A stretch of DNA of 64,000 nt, from NCBI GenBank assembly GCA_005883575.1, contig VBFH01000022.1:62001-126000 (forward strand), written 5' to 3'. The notes under the pieces were generated by a model that saw only the letters and a list, made by a program, of their open reading frames with translations, was not told where the DNA came from and made no database searches. Both the position numbers and the translations under genes were made by a program. Within the stretch, counting starts at the first letter, position 1. The number at the start of each line of letters is the position of its first letter. The DNA is from Chloroflexota bacterium. GTDB taxonomy: Bacteria; Chloroflexota; Dormibacteria; Dormibacterales; Dormibacteraceae. This document shows, piece after piece, positions 61,757-64,000 of the stretch.

Positions 61757-62296
61757 TTAACCTTTCGCCCGTTCTACGAGCTCCGCGCCGTCGCTGGGCG
61801 TCGGGAGGTGATCCAGCGACTCGAGGCCCATCACCTGGAGAAACCGCATCGTCGTCCCGTACAGCTTCGGCTGCCCTGGCCCGGAGCCGCGTCCAACCTC
61901 GACGATGAGGTCTCGGAGCTCGAGGTTGCTGAGGACGCTCTCGCAGTTGACACCGCGCACCTCCTCCACCCGCGCGCGCGACACAGGCTGCTGATAGGCG
62001 ACGATCGCCAGCGTTTCATAGGCCGCCTGGGAAAGCCTGCCAGACACCTCCGGTCGCAACGCGCGACGCACAGCGGCCGCGTACTCGGGTCGCGTCGCGA
62101 GGTGGACCTCGTCGCGATGGCGCATCAGCATCACGCCCCTGCCATCGAGCGTCTCGCGCAGCTTCTCCAGGGCCCCTTCGATCCCGTTTCGGTCGACGTC
62201 GGTCGCCTGCTGCAGCTCGCGGACCTTCAGCGGGTGGTTCGAGCTGAACAGGATCGCCTCCAGCACAGCGGAAACGTCAGTGGACCGCATTTTCAT
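61757..62296 (-). CDS. scpB: Segregation and condensation protein B
   Basis: ScpB is a kleisin-associated winged-helix subunit of SMC-ScpAB. VLEAILFSSNHPLKVRELQQATD, SQAAYETLAIVAYQQPVSRARVEEVRGVNCESVLSNLELRDLI and KLYGTTMRFL are diagnostic. It is 179 aa, ATG overlapping the scpA stop (ATGA). Only scpAB are visible; smc must be elsewhere. Confidence 0.95.
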   Translation of the reverse strand: MKMRSTDVSAVLEAILFSSNHPLKVRELQQATDVDRNGIEGALEKLRETLDGRGVMLMRHRDEVHLATRPEYAAAVRRALRPEVSGRLSQAAYETLAIVAYQQPVSRARVEEVRGVNCESVLSNLELRDLIVEVGRGSGPGQPKLYGTTMRFLQVMGLESLDHLPTPSDGAELVERAKG

Positions 62297-63045
62297 GGGG
62301 CGGGCTCGCGCGCCTCCACGTGGATCGGACCGAATCGCTCCTTCTGCCGGACGCGGACCGCAGAGCGCCGGATGAGCTCGAGCAGCGCCACGAACGTGAC
62401 CACCGCCTCGAGGCGGTCTTCTGACTCGAGGATCAGCTCGACGAGCTCGATCGGTCCGCGCCGCAGGCGCTCGGTGATCAGGTCCAGCTTTTCCTGCAGC
62501 GTCCAGGTCCGCCCAGTGACGACCAACGGCCGCGGTGGGATGCGGGCGAGGACGCGATTGAATGCCTCGACGAGGAAGTCGACGTCGAGCGGTTCTTCCT
62601 GGCCGCCGGCCTGGACGGGCCTGGCCGGTGGAGGAAACGCGAAGGATTCCTGCTGGGCGCGCTCCAGCAGCTCACCGGCGATCTCTTTGTAGGCGCGGTA
62701 TTCGTCGAGTCGCTGCCGTACTTCGTCTTCCCAGCCGAGCAGCTCCGTCTCCTCGTCGGTCGGGGTCTCGCCGGGCAGAAGGCGGATCGACTTCAAGAGC
62801 AACATCCGCGCCGCCATCCACAAGAACTCGGCCATCTCCTGCGGGTCGGCGATCTCCCTCGAAGCGATCTCGGCGAGGTACGCGTCGGTCACCTTCGCGA
62901 GGGAGACTTTGAAGATGTCGACCTCCTCGCGCTCGACTAACGCGAGGAGAAGCTCCAGAGGGCCTTCGAAAACCTGGGTTCTTACGTTCATCTGGGCGCC
63001 CTGCGCGCGCGCCGGCGCGTCGAGTGGCCTTGGCGCCGATTCCAT
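62293..63045 (-). CDS. scpA: Segregation and condensation protein A
   Basis: ScpA is the kleisin bridging SMC heads. VFEGPLELLLALVEREEVDIFKVSLAKVTDAYLAEI, EFLWMAARMLLLKSIRLLPG and the C-terminal winged helix (FVALLELIRRSAVRVRQKERFGPI) identify it. The 250-aa form from ATG 63045 has AAGGT upstream; ATG 62991 is a shorter alternative that begins nearer the conserved core. It precedes scpB. Confidence 0.95.
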   Translation of the reverse strand: MESAPRPLDAPARAQGAQMNVRTQVFEGPLELLLALVEREEVDIFKVSLAKVTDAYLAEIASREIADPQEMAEFLWMAARMLLLKSIRLLPGETPTDEETELLGWEDEVRQRLDEYRAYKEIAGELLERAQQESFAFPPPARPVQAGGQEEPLDVDFLVEAFNRVLARIPPRPLVVTGRTWTLQEKLDLITERLRRGPIELVELILESEDRLEAVVTFVALLELIRRSAVRVRQKERFGPIHVEAREPAP

Positions 63046-63057
63046 CGACCCGCAACC

Positions 63058-64000
63058 TTACCTGAGATTCACTTGATCGACCCGGTGAGCTTCTTCGAGC
63101 AGCTCGCGTGCGCGCGCCATAGCTTTCGAGGTGACCCCGCCGCTCATCATCCGCGCCAGCTCCGCGGCCTTCTCGTTTTCGGTCGCAAGCTCGCGGACGG
63201 TAACCACGTTGCGCCCGTCGGTGCCGGGCGTCTTTTCGACGACCAGATGGTGATCGGCAAATGACGCAATCTGCGCCAGGTGCGTCACGACCAGAACCTG
63301 GTGACGCACGCCGAGAGCTTTGAGCCGGAGCCCGACCTGGATCGCGGCCTCGCCGCCGATCCCCGCGTCCACCTCGTCGAACACCAGCGTCGGCAGCTGA
63401 TCCGCTCCCGCGCCGGCGGTCTTGATCGCGAGCATCACGCGCGCGAGCTCACCGCCTGACGCAACCCTCGCCAGCGGCGCCAGAGGTTCGCCCGGATTGG
63501 CGGAGAAGACCATCTCGGCTTCTTCAGCGCCCGCCGGTCCGATGTCGGCAAGGGGTCTGAAAGCGACCTCGAACCGCGAATCTTCCAGGCGGAGTGCGTG
63601 CAGCTCAATCGCGACGGCTCTCTTCATCCTGCCGGCGGCCACCACACGCGCATTCGACAGTCGAGCCGCGGCGGCCTCGAGCTCGCTTCGGCGCACTGTC
63701 TTCTCCGCCTCGGCGCCGGCCACAGCCTGTTCGACATCTTCGGTCGCGCCTAGCTGCGCCTCGAGACGATGCCTCTCCTGGATCGCCGACTCAATCGAGC
63801 CGCCGTGTTTGCGCTTGACGGTCTCGAGCTCGGCGAGCCGCGATTCAATGGCGTCGAGGCGTCGAGGGTCGGAATCCAGCACTTCAACGTAGCGCCGGAC
63901 TTCGGCGGCGACGTCAGCGGCCTCGTCGGCAAGCGCCTGCAGGCGCCCTGCGTGGTCGGCCAGACGTGCATCCAGGCCCGCAGCGGTCTCCAACGCGACG
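63058..64000 (-). CDS. recN: DNA repair protein RecN, partial (runs off the window end)
   Basis: RecN is an SMC-like double-strand-break repair protein. Only the C-terminal half is present: a coiled-coil stretch with Arg/Glu-rich heptads, then ARVASGGELARVMLAIK (ABC signature), LPTLVFDEVDAGIGGEAA (Walker B), and VLVVTHLAQIASFADHH (H-loop). The reading frame stays open to the window edge, so the first ATG in the track (63993) is internal. It is 13 nt upstream of scpA. Confidence 0.93.
   Translation of the reverse strand, partial: VALETAAGLDARLADHAGRLQALADEAADVAAEVRRYVEVLDSDPRRLDAIESRLAELETVKRKHGGSIESAIQERHRLEAQLGATEDVEQAVAGAEAEKTVRRSELEAAAARLSNARVVAAGRMKRAVAIELHALRLEDSRFEVAFRPLADIGPAGAEEAEMVFSANPGEPLAPLARVASGGELARVMLAIKTAGAGADQLPTLVFDEVDAGIGGEAAIQVGLRLKALGVRHQVLVVTHLAQIASFADHHLVVEKTPGTDGRNVVTVRELATENEKAAELARMMSGGVTSKAMARARELLEEAHRVDQVNLR

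Noticed and set aside
1-64000. tRNA, rRNA, CRISPR, IS or prophage genes
   Set aside because: No cloverleaf-length gap, direct-repeat array, transposase or phage protein was seen in any frame or gap.

Overview
The window is a G+C-rich, very compact bacterial chromosome segment. Almost every gene lies on the minus strand, and neighbouring genes usually overlap by 4 nt or sit within a few tens of nt. I see no tRNA, rRNA, insertion sequence, prophage or CRISPR array. The content is core housekeeping: mismatch repair, SOS recombination, RNA decay, lysine/diaminopimelate synthesis, translation, Sec translocation and chromosome segregation. A Terrabacteria-type organism is suggested by RNase Y, RNase J, SpoVS, YmdB, YlxR, DUF2905 and a Gram-positive-type LexA box (CGAAC-N4-GTTCG) at recA. 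I would guess Chloroflexota or Dormibacterota, but the phylum call is inference only.

Layout on the minus strand, read from high to low coordinates: recN(partial)-scpA-scpB-rluB-cmk-plsC; dinG-rsmI-metG-tatD-rsmA-MFS; thrS-infC-rpmI-rplT-rRNA methylase-pheS-pheT-cvpA-tyrS-yebC-ruvC-ruvA-ruvB-DUF2905-secD-secF; rimP-nusA-ylxR-infB-rbfA-nrnA-truB-ribF; glpB-AGPS-like-diacylglycerol kinase-ggt; rpsO-pnp-dapB-asd-dapA-udg-rnj-zinc ribbon; ftsK-(pgsA::cinA)-recA-recX-rny-ymdB-spoVS-miaB-mutS-mutL-miaA(partial). Only three genes lie on the plus strand: a zinc-ribbon protein at 14 kb, a DedA protein at 49.5 kb and an AAA+ ATPase at 58.4 kb. After start correction no stretch longer than about 270 bases lacks a gene.

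The most unusual observation is translational. Seven conserved genes (miaB, udg, a diacylglycerol-kinase-like gene, ribF, nrnA, infC, tatD) carry family-defining N-terminal residues upstream of any in-frame ATG, GTG or TTG. Their reading frames point to CTG, ATA or ATC initiators, several with a well-placed Shine-Dalgarno sequence. Where genes overlap by 4 nt the junctions include ATGA, GTGA, TTGA, CTGA and also ATAG, as if the first base of the coupled start codon were nearly free. Automatic ORF calling truncates all seven.

Other points of interest are a two-hairpin leader element present in two diverged copies before DUF2905 and pheT, a family of GGGGAGG palindromes placed at gene boundaries where they supply ribosome sites or coding sequence, a LexA-type box lying exactly in the recA promoter spacer, a PgsA-CinA fusion, a GlpB/AGPS-like/lipid-kinase cassette suggestive of ether-lipid chemistry, and altered key residues in MutL and DinG.
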